A stretch of DNA of 64,000 bases, from the NCBI GenBank assembly GCA_014284505.1, contig JAAFYY010000001.1, positions 5,443,845-5,507,844 on the forward strand, written 5' to 3'. The DNA is from Streptacidiphilus sp. 4-A2 (lineage in GTDB: Bacteria > Actinomycetota > Actinomycetes > Streptomycetales > Streptomycetaceae). Below are positions 37,554-47,429 of this stretch, piece after piece. The notes beneath the pieces are model-generated. The model had not been told where the DNA came from and did no database searches. It saw only the letters and a list, made by a program, of their open reading frames with translations. Each line of letters begins with the position of its first letter. Position 1 is the stretch's first letter. Position numbers and translations under genes: made by a program.

Positions 37554-38639
37554 TCAGGAACGGCGCTGCCACCCCTCCAGATAGGCGTCGATCTCGCGGA
37601 TGATCCCGGCCTTGCCCGCGTCGTCCAGGAACGAGGCCCGCACGCCCTGCCGGGCCAGCTCGGCCGTCCCGGCCTCGTCCAGCCCCAGCAGCCCGGCCGC
37701 GACGGTGTACTCGCGGTTCAGGTCGGTGCCGAACATCGGCGGGTCGTCGCTGTTGACGGTGACAAACAGCCCGGCGTCCACCATCTGCCGGATCGGATGG
37801 TCCTCGATCCGCTCGACGACCCGGGTGGCGATGTTGGAGGTGGGGCACACCTCCAGCGGGATGGCGTGCTCACCCAGGTAGTCCAGCAGCCGCGGGTCGC
37901 GCACCGCGTTGGTGCCGTGGCCGATGCGCTCCGCGCCGAGGAACCGCAGCGCGTCCCAGACCGTCTCCGGGCCGGTGGCCTCGCCGGCGTGCGGCACGCT
38001 GTGCAGCCCGGCGGCACGGGCCCGGTCGAAGTACGGCTGGAACTGCGGCCGCGGCACCCCGATCTCGGGACCGCCCAGGCCGAAGCTGACCAGCCCGTCC
38101 GGACGCAGGTCCAGCGCCAGCCGCTCGGTGATCTCCGCCGACTCCAGACCGGCCTCGCCGGGGATGTCGAAGCACCAGCGCAGCACCACGCCCAGCTCGG
38201 CCTCGGCCGCCTTGCGGGCGTCCTCGATGGCCTCCATGAACGCCTCGCCGGGGATGCCGCGGTGCACCGAGCTGTACGGGGTGACCGTCAGCTCCGCGTA
38301 GCGGATGTTCTGCCGCGCCATGTCCGCGGCGACACCGTAGGTCAGCGCCCGCACGTCGGCGGCGTCGCGGATCAGGTCCACCACCGACAGGTAGACCTGG
38401 ATGAAGTGCGCGAAGTCGGTGAACTCGAAGTACTTCGCCAGCGCCGCCGGGTCCGTCGGCACCGAGGTCCGGCCCTCGTAGCGGGCCGCCAGTTCGGCGA
38501 CCACCGCCGGGGAGGCCGAACCTACGTGGTGGACATGCAGCTCCGCCTTGGGCAGCCCGGCGACGAACGCCTCAAGACCGCCGTTCCGCGCTCCCTCCTG
38601 TGCCCCGCCCCACGCCGCCGCACCCTCTACCGCTGCCAT
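37554..38639 (-). CDS. Adenosine deaminase family enzyme
   Basis: An intact 361-residue amidohydrolase from ATG 38639 after GGAGGGA. Zinc and catalytic motifs: KAELHVHHVGSASP (H-x-H), SVPHAGEATGPETV (HAGE), ERIGHGTNAV, EVCPTSNIAT and VNSDDPPMFGT. It deaminates adenosine or a close analogue; the HVHHVGS variant and the extra N-terminus leave room for related substrates such as aminodeoxyfutalosine. The first ~18 residues are low complexity. Stop at 37554 precedes the dyad. Confidence 0.88.
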   Translation of the reverse strand: MAAVEGAAAWGGAQEGARNGGLEAFVAGLPKAELHVHHVGSASPAVVAELAARYEGRTSVPTDPAALAKYFEFTDFAHFIQVYLSVVDLIRDAADVRALTYGVAADMARQNIRYAELTVTPYSSVHRGIPGEAFMEAIEDARKAAEAELGVVLRWCFDIPGEAGLESAEITERLALDLRPDGLVSFGLGGPEIGVPRPQFQPYFDRARAAGLHSVPHAGEATGPETVWDALRFLGAERIGHGTNAVRDPRLLDYLGEHAIPLEVCPTSNIATRVVERIEDHPIRQMVDAGLFVTVNSDDPPMFGTDLNREYTVAAGLLGLDEAGTAELARQGVRASFLDDAGKAGIIREIDAYLEGWQRRS

Positions 38640-38714
38640 CCGACTGCTCCCTCCGCTCCGGTCCAGAAGCTTGCAGCCTCTCACAGCAGCCGCACGGGGC
38701 CGGGGCGGCGGGCG

Positions 38715-40010
38715 TCAGACCAGCGTCGAGATGGTGTGGATCAGCAGCCCCGCCAGGGCCCCCACCACCGTGCCGTTGATCCTGATGAACTGGAGGTCGC
38801 GGCCGACATTGGCCTCGATCTTGCGGGACGCCTCCTGCGCGTCCCAGCCCGCAACGGTCTCCGAGATCAGCGAGGTGATCTCGCCCCGGTAGGTGTCCAC
38901 CAGGTGCTCGGCGGCGTCCACCAGCCAGCCGTCCAGCTTGGCCTGGAGCCGCTGGTCGGTGGCCAGCCGGGTGCCGAAGCTGCGGATGCCGTCGCGCAGC
39001 CGCACCCGCAGCTGGCTGTCCTCGTCGTCGGCGGCCTGGAGCACCATCGCCCGGATCGCGCTCCAGCCGGAGGCGATCAGCTCCTGCACCTCGGCCCGGG
39101 CCAGCAGCCCCGCCTTGGCCCGCTCGACCTTGGCGATGGTCTCCGGATCGGTCCGCAGCTCCTTGGCGAAGTCCTCGAGGAAGCTGTCCACCGCGCCCCG
39201 CGCCGCGTGCTGCGGATCGTCCCTGACCTCCTCGGCGAAGCGCAGCAGCTCACGGTAGACCTTGACGCCGACCTGCCGGTCGATGAACTTGGGCGTCCAG
39301 CCCGGGGTCTCCTCGGCGATGGTCCGGATCACCGTGTCCCGGTGCTCCACCAGCCAGGCGTTGGCCCGCAGCACACACAGGTCGACCACCCCGCGGTGGC
39401 CGCCCTCGGCCACGATCCGGGCCAGCATCGAACCCAGCGGCTGGGCCACCGGCTGCGCGGCCGCGCGCCTGGTCACCGCCTCGCCGACGACCGCCTGCAC
39501 ATCCTCGTCGCGGAGCACCGCCAGCGCGCCGCGCAGCGCCGCCGCCGCCTCCTTGGTGACCCGCTCCGCGCTGCCGGGCGCGGACAGCCACACGCCCAGC
39601 CGCCGGGCCACACCCAGACCGCGCAGCCGCCCCCGGACCACCTCCACCGACAGGAAGTTCTCGCCGACGAACTGGCCGAGGCTGCGCCCGAAGACGTCCT
39701 TCTTGGTGGGGATGATCGCGGTGTGCGGGATCGGCAGGCCCAGCGGGCGGCGGAACAGCGCGGTGACCGCGAACCAGTCGGCCAGCGCGCCGACCATGCC
39801 CGCCTCGGCCGCCGCCTGGACATACCCCGCCCAGGCCCCGACCCGGGCATGGACACCCCAGCTGGCCAGGGCATAGATCAGCGTCGCCGCTACCAGGAAT
39901 CCGGTGGCGATGGCCTTCATCCGGCGCACGCCACGCCGCTTCACCTCGTCCGACGCGGTGTAGCGCACCCCGAACGGGCGGTCGGCCTTACTGTCTTCGA
40001 GCGTATCCAC
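38715..40010 (-). CDS. DUF445 membrane protein
   Basis: An intact 431-residue DUF445 protein. N-terminal helix FLVAATLIYALASWGVHARV and GMVGALADWFAVTALFRRPLGLPIPHTAIIPTKKD carry the family signature; the body is long amphipathic helix (coiled-coil-like) and the C-terminus INGTVVGALAGLLIHTISTL is a second membrane helix. The family (YheB-like) is widespread with no settled function. It diverges from the aminotransferase. Confidence 0.9.
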   Translation of the reverse strand: MDTLEDSKADRPFGVRYTASDEVKRRGVRRMKAIATGFLVAATLIYALASWGVHARVGAWAGYVQAAAEAGMVGALADWFAVTALFRRPLGLPIPHTAIIPTKKDVFGRSLGQFVGENFLSVEVVRGRLRGLGVARRLGVWLSAPGSAERVTKEAAAALRGALAVLRDEDVQAVVGEAVTRRAAAQPVAQPLGSMLARIVAEGGHRGVVDLCVLRANAWLVEHRDTVIRTIAEETPGWTPKFIDRQVGVKVYRELLRFAEEVRDDPQHAARGAVDSFLEDFAKELRTDPETIAKVERAKAGLLARAEVQELIASGWSAIRAMVLQAADDEDSQLRVRLRDGIRSFGTRLATDQRLQAKLDGWLVDAAEHLVDTYRGEITSLISETVAGWDAQEASRKIEANVGRDLQFIRINGTVVGALAGLLIHTISTLV

Positions 40011-40057
40011 GTTCCCAGTCTTACCTCTTCGAGATCGAAGTTCGGGAGATACCCGCC

Positions 40058-41212
40058 TTGTCTGCTCTGCCGGGCCCGGGTGGCCTGTCCGGTTATGCCG
40101 AATACTTCATCGAGCCGGACGGCTACCTGGACTACGGGCGCTTCGGTCCGCCGTCCGCCGACGTGGTGGAAACCACCACCGGTCTGCTCACCCAGTCATC
40201 ACACTGCACCTCCCGTACCGTCGACGAGTTGATGGGCCAGGAACTGCGGGCGCGCCAGGCCTCGGCCCGGCTGCTCGGGCTGGACGCCGCCTCCGCCGAA
40301 CTGTCCCGGGTCGCCCTGCTGCCCAACACCAGCACCGGACTGTTCCATGCCGCCCTCGGCCTGCCGGGCGGCGAGGTGCTGCTCCCCAGGTACGAGTTCC
40401 CCGCCAACCTGTACCCGTGGCAGCGCGCCGCCGCTCTCGGCCGGGTACAACCAGTACCACTCACCCCTGACAGGCACGGCCGGATCACCCCTGACCTGGT
40501 CCGTTCCGCGCTCACCCGGCAGACCGCGGCGGTGTCGCTGTCCGCGGTGGACTACCGCACCGGCTTCCGCGCGGACCTGGCGGGCATCCGCGAGGTCATC
40601 GGCCCGGACCGGCTGCTGGTGGTGGACGCCATCCAGGGCCTGGGCGCCACCGAACTGCCCTGGACAGCGGCGGACCTGCTGGTGACCGGCGGTCAGAAGT
40701 GGCTGCGGGCGGGCTGGGCGACCGGCTTCCTCTACGCCTCGGATCTCGCCCTGGAACGGCTGGAGCCGGTGCTGACCGGCTGGACCGGGGTCGAGGACCC
40801 GGCCGTCTTCGACAGCCGGGAGCACCCGCCGGCCCAGGACGCCCGGCGCTTCTCGGTCACCAACCTCAGCCCGGTCGCGGCCGGCGGCCTGGCCCGCGCC
40901 CTGGAGCTGATCGAGCGCGCCGGGATGCGCCGGATCACCGCCCACATCGCCCAGCGCACCGACGAGCTGATCGACACCGTGCGCTCCGCGGGCGGCCGGG
41001 TCCTCTCGCCGACCGCGGAGCACGAGCGGGCCGGGATCGTCTCCTTCACGCTTCCCAAGACCGACCCGGCGCTGGTCGGCCGGGCCCTGGAGGCACACGG
41101 GGTGACCGCGACCGTCCGCCCGGACCAGATCCGGCTGTGCGCGCACGCCTCCACCACCCTGGCCACCGTCGACCTGGTGCACGCCGCGCTGCGCTCGCTG
41201 CAACGGAGCTGA
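40058..41212 (+). CDS. Class V aminotransferase-fold PLP enzyme
   Basis: An intact 384-residue protein. TTG 40058 is favoured as start because GGGAG lies nine bases upstream and no ATG or GTG is near. Motifs: LLPNTSTGLFHAALGLPGGEVLL (phosphate loop), LLVVDAIQGLGATELPW (PLP-ring Asp) and LLVTGGQKWLRAGWATGFLY with the Schiff-base lysine. Similar to cysteine-desulfurase/kynureninase-like proteins, but lacking an obvious mobile catalytic cysteine, so probably an aminotransferase or lyase of unknown substrate. Confidence 0.87.
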   Translation: MSALPGPGGLSGYAEYFIEPDGYLDYGRFGPPSADVVETTTGLLTQSSHCTSRTVDELMGQELRARQASARLLGLDAASAELSRVALLPNTSTGLFHAALGLPGGEVLLPRYEFPANLYPWQRAAALGRVQPVPLTPDRHGRITPDLVRSALTRQTAAVSLSAVDYRTGFRADLAGIREVIGPDRLLVVDAIQGLGATELPWTAADLLVTGGQKWLRAGWATGFLYASDLALERLEPVLTGWTGVEDPAVFDSREHPPAQDARRFSVTNLSPVAAGGLARALELIERAGMRRITAHIAQRTDELIDTVRSAGGRVLSPTAEHERAGIVSFTLPKTDPALVGRALEAHGVTATVRPDQIRLCAHASTTLATVDLVHAALRSLQRS

Positions 41213-41224
41213 CCCCGGCCCCGC

Positions 41225-41262
41225 TCAGGGCACTCAGGGCGCTCAGGGCGCGCTCAGGGCCA
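41225..41262. repeat. Short CTCAGGGC direct repeats
   Basis: Four CTCAGGGC units spaced 10-12 bp span the stop codon of the convergent GH20 gene and its downstream edge. Confidence 0.6.
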
Positions 41263-42878
41263 GGGGATGTCGTCGACCCGGGTCCAGGCCAGCCCCTGGG
41301 CGTCCCAGTACGGCGCCTGGGCGGCCAGCCGCGGCCGGAACGCGGCCCAGACCCGGCTCGGCTGCGGGGTCCAGCCGACCTCGGCGAGCGCCGGCAGCCG
41401 CGGCAGCAGCATGACCTCCAGGTTCTGCGCGGTCGACAGGGTCTCGGTCCACAGCGCCGCCTCCACCCCGGCCACGGAATCCGCCGGGACACCCGGCAGG
41501 AGCACCGCCGGATCCCAGTCGTACACCTGCGGGACCCCGACATAGCCCGCCCAGTTGGTGCCGAGGGGCGTGTGCGGGTCGTACTTCTGGTCGAAGTAGG
41601 CGTGGTCGGCGGGCTCCATCAGCACCCGCGCACCGCCCTGGACCGCTGTCCCGATCCGCGCGATCAGCCCGGCCGGCTGCTGCGACAGCGGATGCCACTC
41701 CCCAGCAGCGCCGGGCCCCGGGCCCCGTTCGCCGCGTCCGCCCAGGCCGTCGGCTGCTTGCCGTGCGCCCGGACGATCGCCGACCGGACGATGAAGGAGT
41801 CGTAGGCGCTGGGAGTGATCCCGTACGCCTCGTCACCGCCGATGTCGAGGTACGGTCCCGGCGTCATCGCCGCGAGCGCGCCGATGACCTGGTCGACAAA
41901 GGTGTACACCTCGGGCCGGCCGGTGCACAGGCTGTCATTGGCCCCGCCGGTGCCGCTGTACGGACGCGCCGTCGCGCTCGCGGCGCAGCCCAGGCCGGGG
42001 TAGGCGGTGAGCGCGGCATGGGTGTGCGCGGGCATGTCCACCTCGGGGACCACAGTGACATAGCGGTCCGCCGCGTAGGCGGTGATCGCCCGGTAGTCGG
42101 CGTCGGTGTAGTAGCCGCCCGGGCCGCCGCCGACCTCGGTGGCCGCGCCGACCCCGGTCAGCCGGGGCAGGCCGGGGATCTGGATCCGCCAGCCCTGGTC
42201 GTCCGTCAGATGCAGATGCAGATAGTTGATCTTGTACTCGGCCAGCAGATCGATGATCCGCTCCACCACCGGCACCGGGAAGAAGTGCCGGGCGACGTCG
42301 AGCTGGACCGAGCGGACGCCAAAACGCGGCCGGTCGGCGATCCGCACCGCGGGCAGCGGGCCGGCGCCCCGGGCCGGCAGCAGCTGCCGCAGGGTCTCCG
42401 CGCCGTGGAACAGCCCGGCCCCGGCGGCGGCGGTGACCACCACCCCGTCCGGCCCGGAGACCAGGCCGTACCCCTCCGGGCCGGTACCGGCGGAGGGGTC
42501 CAGCCGCAGGGTCACCCCGCCGGGCCCGGCGCCCAGCACCTGCGGACGGTGCCCGGTGCTGACCGCCAGTCCGGCCGCCAGCCACCCGGCCACACCGTCG
42601 GCGGCGGATCCGCCGACGGCGCGCAGCACGGTCCCCGCGCCGATCGGATACCCGGGCCCGCCGAGCGCCGCGACCTGCGAGGGCTCCGGCACCAGCGGCA
42701 GCGCCGCGCCCGCCGCGGCGGCAACAGGCCCGGCATCGACCGGCGTCTGCCTGGGGGCACTCGCAATGGCGGGGGCCGAGTCCTCCGAGGACGAGGCCCG
42801 CCGCGCCGAACCGCAGCCGCAGACCGCCACCGTCAATGAGAGCAGCGTCATCGCCGCAACCAGCGCTTTTCGGACCAT
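41254..42878 (-). CDS. Beta-N-acetylhexosaminidase, GH20 (one frame break)
   Basis: About 540 residues beginning MVRKALVAAMTLLSLTVAVCGCGS, a secretion signal with a likely lipoprotein cysteine. A GH20b-like domain precedes the TIM barrel: RSVQLDVARHFFPVPVVERIIDLLAEYKIN, LHLTDDQGWRIQIPG, VVPEVDMPAHTHAAL and the catalytic pair in YLDIGGDEAYG (Asp-Glu). After a break near 41700, the end reads EPADHAYFDQKYDP, AALWTETLSTAQNLEVMLLPRLPALAEVGWTP. It releases GlcNAc from chitobiose and longer oligomers outside the cell, completing the chitinases' work. Confidence 0.9.
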
Positions 42879-43305
42879 ACGGACATCGTGTCAACCGCCC
42901 GCGCTCTTCTCAATCAACCACGCCCACCACCCGCGATTCCCATCGCTCACCGCACACGCGTTCTGACGTCCCCTATCCCGGGAGTATCCCGGGAGGCTGC
43001 CGAGGAGACGGGCCGAGCCGGCCCGGACCCCGCAGCCGGCCGGGAACCACTTCCCCGTGAAATGTCGTGCAGTAGGTACGGCGCCGCAGCCCCGAGCGAG
43101 GGACTGTGACCGTATGTGGCCGCGCGAGCCGGAAGCGTAGCTGGTATGGGGCCCCGCTCGCATCGGGTTTAATCGTCACCAAAGGGACAGCAGATGATTT
43201 GACCGAACATAATCGGATCAACCGTCACCAGTAGCAAGCCGCGTTCCGCCGATCGGCCCAGCATTACCACAGGGCCGGCCGCGCGTCCGCAAGGCCCGAG
43301 GAGCA
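42879..43305. other. Divergent promoter region between GH20 and PBP genes
   Basis: About 427 bases with no gene. Two CGTCACCA motifs (around 43173 and 43224) in AT-richer sequence (TTTAATCGTCACC, AACCGTCACC) form a widely spaced direct repeat upstream of the PBP. No DasR-like site was seen next to GH20. Confidence 0.4.
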
Positions 43306-45415
43306 GTGCGCACGATGACCCAAGGACCACAGGGACCGGGCTGGGGACCAGCCGACGGCTACCCGGACGGCCCGGACGGCCCCCGCCACCCCCTCGCCCC
43401 GGACGCCCTCGTCGCCGAGGACCGCGCCGAGGGCAGCAGCGCCGGCCGGCGTGAGCGCCGCCGCGCCCGCAAGCAGGCCCGCAAGGCCGCCCGCAAGGCC
43501 AAGCCGTGGTGGCGCCGCGCCATCCCGACCTGGCGGATGGCCCTGGGCGGGGTGCTGACCGTGCTGCTGCTGGGCATCGGCGCCTTCGTGCTGCTCTACC
43601 TCGTGGTGCAGGTCCCCGACCCGAACGCGGCCGCGACCGCCCAGAGCAACGTCTACTACTACGCCGACAACAAGACCGAGATCGGGCAGACCGGCGAGGT
43701 CAACCGGGTCTCGGTGCCGATCTCCGAGATCGCGCTCACCATGCAGCACGCCGCGGTCTCCGCCGAGGACCGCACCTTCTACACCAACCGGGGCGTCAGC
43801 GTCAGCGGCATGGCCCGCGCCGCCTGGTACACCGTGAGCGGCCGCGGCCTTCAGGGCGGCTCCACCATCACCCAGCAGTATGTGAAGAACTACTACCTGA
43901 ACCAGGACCAGAACGTGGCCCGCAAGGCCAAGGAGGTGTTCATCTCACTCAAGGTCGACCAGACCGAGAGCAAGGACACCATCATGGCCGGCTACCTGAA
44001 CACCAGCTACTTCGGCCGCGGCGCCTACGGCATCCAAGCGGCCGCCCAGGCGTACTACGGCATCAACGCCTCCCAGCTGAACGCCCCCCAGGCCGCCTAC
44101 CTCGCAGCGCTGCTCCAGGCCCCCAGCGCCTACGACGTCGACACCGCCACCCCGGCCGGCAAGGCCGCCGCCGTCGCCCGCTGGAACTACGTCATGGACG
44201 GCATGCAGAAGCTCGGCTGGCTCACCCCGGCCCAGCGCGCGGCCGGGACCTTCCCCGCCGTCAAGCAGCCCAGCGCCACCGCGGGCGTCGGCGGCCAGGC
44301 CGGCTACCTGATCGACATCGCCGACCAGTACCTGACCGACAACAACATCGTCGACCCGGCCCAGCTCGCCGCCGGCGGCTGGCGGATCACCACCACCTTC
44401 GTCAAGGGCGACCAGGACGCCCTGGCCTCCGCGGTCAAGACGGAGCTCTCCGACCAGCTGCCGAACACCGCCCAGGCAAAGGACGTCCGCGCCGCCGCAG
44501 GCTCGGTCGACCCGGCCACCGGCAAGCTGGTGGCCGCGTACGGCGGCCCGGACTACGCGACACAGGAGTACAACGACGCGACCCGGACCGACATCCAGGT
44601 CGGCTCCACCTTCAAGGCCTTCGACCTGGCCGCCGCACTCCAGCAGCACGCCACCACCCAGGACGGGGTACCGATCACCCCGTCCACCGTCTACGACGGG
44701 AACAGCGGCCGCCCGGTCCAGGGCCTGCCCAAGGGCCAGTCCTACGCGCCGCCCAACGAGGACGACTTCAACTACGGCGAGATCAGCCTGCGCTACGCCA
44801 TGATGAAATCCGTCAACAGCGTCTACGCCCAGGAAGCCGCCGACGCCGGCCTCGGCAACGTCCGCAACGCGGCCATCTCCGCCGGGCTGCCGCCGGACAC
44901 CCCCAGCATGAGCGCCGGCGACCCGTCCCTCGCGCTCGGTGTGGCCACCCCCAACGCGATCCAGATGCAGGCGCGTACGCCACCTTCGCCGACCACGGGC
45001 AGCAGATCACCCCTGGTCGGTGCAGGCCCTGAGCCACGACGGCGAAGAGCGGCAGCTGCCGGCCCACCAGGCCACCACGGCCTTCAGCCGGGACACCGCC
45101 GACACCGTCACCTCGGTCCTGGAGGGCGTGGTCAGCCCCAGCGGCACCGGCTACCTGGCCCAGGACCTGGACCGCCCGGCCGCAGGCAAGACCGGCACCA
45201 CCGACAGCAACAGGTCGGCCTGGTTCGTCGGCTACACCCCGCAGCTGTCGACCGCGATCGGCCTGTTCGCCGAAGACCCGAAGACCCACGCCCGGATCTC
45301 GCTCGGCCAGGCCACCGGCGTCAGCCGGGTCAACGGCGGGGCCTTCCCCACCCAGATCTGGACCGACTACATGACCTCGGCCCTCAACGGCCAGCCGGTC
45401 GCCCAGTTCGCCTGA
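43306..45415 (+). CDS. Bifunctional class A penicillin-binding protein (one frame break)
   Basis: About 703 residues. A basic cytoplasmic leader (RRARKQARKAARKAK) and one membrane helix (LGGVLTVLLLGIGAFVLLYLV) precede the GT51 transglycosylase: VSAEDRTFYTNRGVS and GGSTITQQYVKNYYLN. The transpeptidase follows with IQVGSTFKAFDLA (SxxK, catalytic Ser), MKSVNSVYAQ (SxN) and AAGKTGTTDSNRSAWF (KTG). It polymerises and cross-links peptidoglycan. The break near 44972 shifts NAIQMQ to AYATFADHG. GTG 43306 is close to GAGGAG and ATG 43315 is a fair alternative. TGA 45413 ends the protein unless the Pro/Thr tail described next belongs to it. Confidence 0.92.
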
Positions 45416-45877
45416 GCTCCCGCCGCGGCCGACACACCACCCCGGCCGGCACCCGCGCCGAGCACCCCCGCCGACAACACCCCGAGCACCCCGAGCACCC
45501 CCTCGACCCGGCCGCACCGGCCACCCCCAGCGCACCGCCGACCCCGTCCACCCCCTCCACCCCGGAGGTACCGACCCCTCCACCCCGTCCACCCCCCACC
45601 CCGTCCACACCCACCCAGTCGACACCCGCGACACCCGACCCCGGCCGGCCGGAAGGCTCAGCACCCCGCAGTGACCAGGGCCGGACCCGGCGCCGCGCGG
45701 TACGGCAGGTCCGAGCCACGCGGAACCGGGCGGAACCTGGCGGAACCGGGGCGAACGGCTCGGCCCCGCAGACAGCGGAGACCGGACAGCGGGCGGAGCA
45801 CAGCTCCGCCCGCCCGAGCGGCAGCCACCGGACAGCCGCCGGGCCGCCGGTGTGACGTCAGAAACAGCCGGTGAAAA
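45416..45877 (+). other. Pro/Thr-rich region after the PBP stop
   Basis: No independent gene seen. The frame of the N-terminal PBP half stays open to 45855 and reads TPSTPSTPEVPTP-like repeats, while the catalytic frame reads APAPSTPADNTPSTP directly after the TGA. Many actinobacterial PBPs carry such a tail, so this may be the protein's own C-terminus cut off by another base loss. Confidence 0.45.
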
Positions 45878-46234
45878 TCAGAGATAGAGGCCGGTGCTGC
45901 CCGAGCCGTCGCCCACCCGCTCCGACGCCACCGCATGCACATCGCGCTCACGCAGCAGCACATACATCACCCCGCGCACCTCGACCTCGGAACGGTCCTC
46001 CGGGTCGTACAGCACCCGGTCACCCGGTTCGATGCTGCGCACATTCTGACCGACGGCGACCGCCTCGGCCCACGCGCAGCGGCGGGACAGCTCGGCGGTC
46101 GCCGGGATCAGGATGCCGCCGGTCGAACGCCGGTCCCCCTCCGGGCCGTCCGACCTGACCAGCACCCGGTCGTGCAGCATCCGGATGGGCAGCTTCTCGC
46201 CAAGGGGAAAACCCCGTTCGGTGGAATCGTTCAC
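45878..46234 (-). CDS. GroES-like chaperonin-10 domain protein
   Basis: A 118-residue protein from GTG 46234 (MNDSTERGFPLGEKLP). The Cpn10 fold is recognisable: IRMLHDRVLVRSDGPEG, the mobile-loop-like STGGILIPATAEL, VGQNVRSIEPGDRVLYDPED and YVLLRERDVHAV. It differs from housekeeping GroES in the loop and has no GroEL beside it, as is common for extra Cpn10-like genes of streptomycetes. A GroEL-independent role or dedicated partner cannot be judged. Confidence 0.8.
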   Translation of the reverse strand: MNDSTERGFPLGEKLPIRMLHDRVLVRSDGPEGDRRSTGGILIPATAELSRRCAWAEAVAVGQNVRSIEPGDRVLYDPEDRSEVEVRGVMYVLLRERDVHAVASERVGDGSGSTGLYL

Positions 46235-46330
46235 CCTGGACGGTACACCGCACGACCCGGACAACCACTGCCGACCGGGATCCGCGACCGAATCCCGCCC
46301 GTGGCCGCGCGGCGGCACCCCGCCGGGCCG

Positions 46331-46678
46331 CTACTTGCGGCGTCGGCGCAGCAGGACAACCCCCACGACCACAGCCGCGCCGACCGCGGCGACCGGAACG
46401 ATCCGCTCCTTGCGCGGATTGCCCTTCTCGTCCACGAACTGCGCCCGGACCCGTTCGACGCTCCGGTTCACCGCGACGAACACCTCGCCGGTCTTCTGCT
46501 CCACCGCGGCCCTGGCCTGCGCCTTGACCGATCCGATGATCGTGGAGGGGTGCACCGCCACCGCCAGCTCGTCCAGCGTGGCCGCCAACTGCTGCCGGGT
46601 CCGGACGATGTCCGCCTCGATCTGGGCTGCGCTGCGGACGTCCTTGCCGTCCCGACCCCTCGTGCTGACCTCGCCCAC
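46331..46678 (-). CDS. DUF3618 membrane protein
   Basis: A 115-residue protein with the DUF3618 motif IEADIVRTRQQLAATLDELAVAVHPS, an amphipathic helix, and one C-terminal membrane helix IVPVAAVGAAVVVGVVLL capped by RRRRK. Start is GTG 46678. It diverges from bcp across 141 bp. The family is often found with stress and membrane-integrity genes; its function is not known. Confidence 0.88.
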   Translation of the reverse strand: MGEVSTRGRDGKDVRSAAQIEADIVRTRQQLAATLDELAVAVHPSTIIGSVKAQARAAVEQKTGEVFVAVNRSVERVRAQFVDEKGNPRKERIVPVAAVGAAVVVGVVLLRRRRK

Positions 46679-46819
46679 GAGGACACCTTCCCTCCGTCGC
46701 CAAACCTGATGCTCTCGGACAGTTTGTCAGGTGACGGGCCGCCACGCGCAGCGGCACCCGCCTTCGGAGTACGTTCTGTGTGCGCGACCACCCAACGTTG
46801 AGTACCAGGAGCATCCAAG

Positions 46820-47293
46820 ATGAGTGAGCGACTGAAGCCCGGCGACACCGCCCCGGCCTTCTCCCTTCCGGACGCGGACGGCAGGCAGGTGTCCCTCGCC
46901 GACCACCTCGGCCGCAAGGTCATCGTCTACTTCTACCCCGCGGCTCTGACGCCGGGCTGCACCAAGCAGGCCTGCGACTTCACCGACAACCTGGAGCTGC
47001 TGGCCGGGGCCGGCTACGACGTCCTGGGCATCTCGCCGGACAAGCCCGAGAAGCTGGCCAAGTTCCGCGAGAAGGAGGACCTCCAGGTCACCCTGCTGGC
47101 CGACCCGGAGAAGGAGGTGCTGACCGCGTACGGCGCGTTCGGCGAGAAGAGCCTCTACGGGAAGACCGTGACCGGAGTGATCCGCTCGACGGTCATCGTG
47201 GACGAGCAGGGGAATGTGGAACACGCGTTCTACAACGTCAAGGCGACCGGGCATGTCGCCAAGCTGCTCCGCGACCTGTCCGTCGCGAGCTGA
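46820..47293 (+). CDS. bcp: Thiol peroxidase Bcp (peroxiredoxin)
   Basis: An intact 157-residue protein of full family length. LTPGCTKQACDF has the peroxidatic Cys47 and, five residues on, the resolving Cys52 of the atypical 2-Cys Bcp type; PGDTAPAFSLPDADG, YFYPAALTPGC and VIRSTVIVDEQGNVEHAFYNVKATGH are typical. It reduces peroxides with thioredoxin in the cytosol. ATG 46820 is preceded by AGGAGCATCC. Confidence 0.96.
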   Translation: MSERLKPGDTAPAFSLPDADGRQVSLADHLGRKVIVYFYPAALTPGCTKQACDFTDNLELLAGAGYDVLGISPDKPEKLAKFREKEDLQVTLLADPEKEVLTAYGAFGEKSLYGKTVTGVIRSTVIVDEQGNVEHAFYNVKATGHVAKLLRDLSVAS

Positions 47294-47369
47294 AAACCCC
47301 CGGCCGGGCCCCGAGCTGAACCGAGCTGCGCGCCGGCCCCGAGCTGAACCGCAGCTCCGCGCGGGCGCG

Positions 47370-47405
47370 CCGAGGGCGGCACACCGGCCGGTGTGCCGCC
47401 CTCGG
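47370..47405. terminator. Bidirectional terminator between bcp and chitinase 3
   Basis: A perfect 36-bp palindrome of 18-bp arms (CCGAGGGCGGCACACCGG and its complement) ending in TTGTC, between two convergent genes. Just upstream GAGCTGAACCG is directly repeated. Confidence 0.85.
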
Positions 47406-47429
47406 TTGTCCCCGGTACGCCCCACTGCC

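Noticed and set aside
36987..40232. A 1081-codon open frame on the plus strand.
   Set aside because: It is antisense to three well-supported genes (FAD oxidoreductase, adenosine deaminase, DUF445), is His/Arg/Gly-rich and has no recognisable domain; long antisense frames are normal at this GC content.
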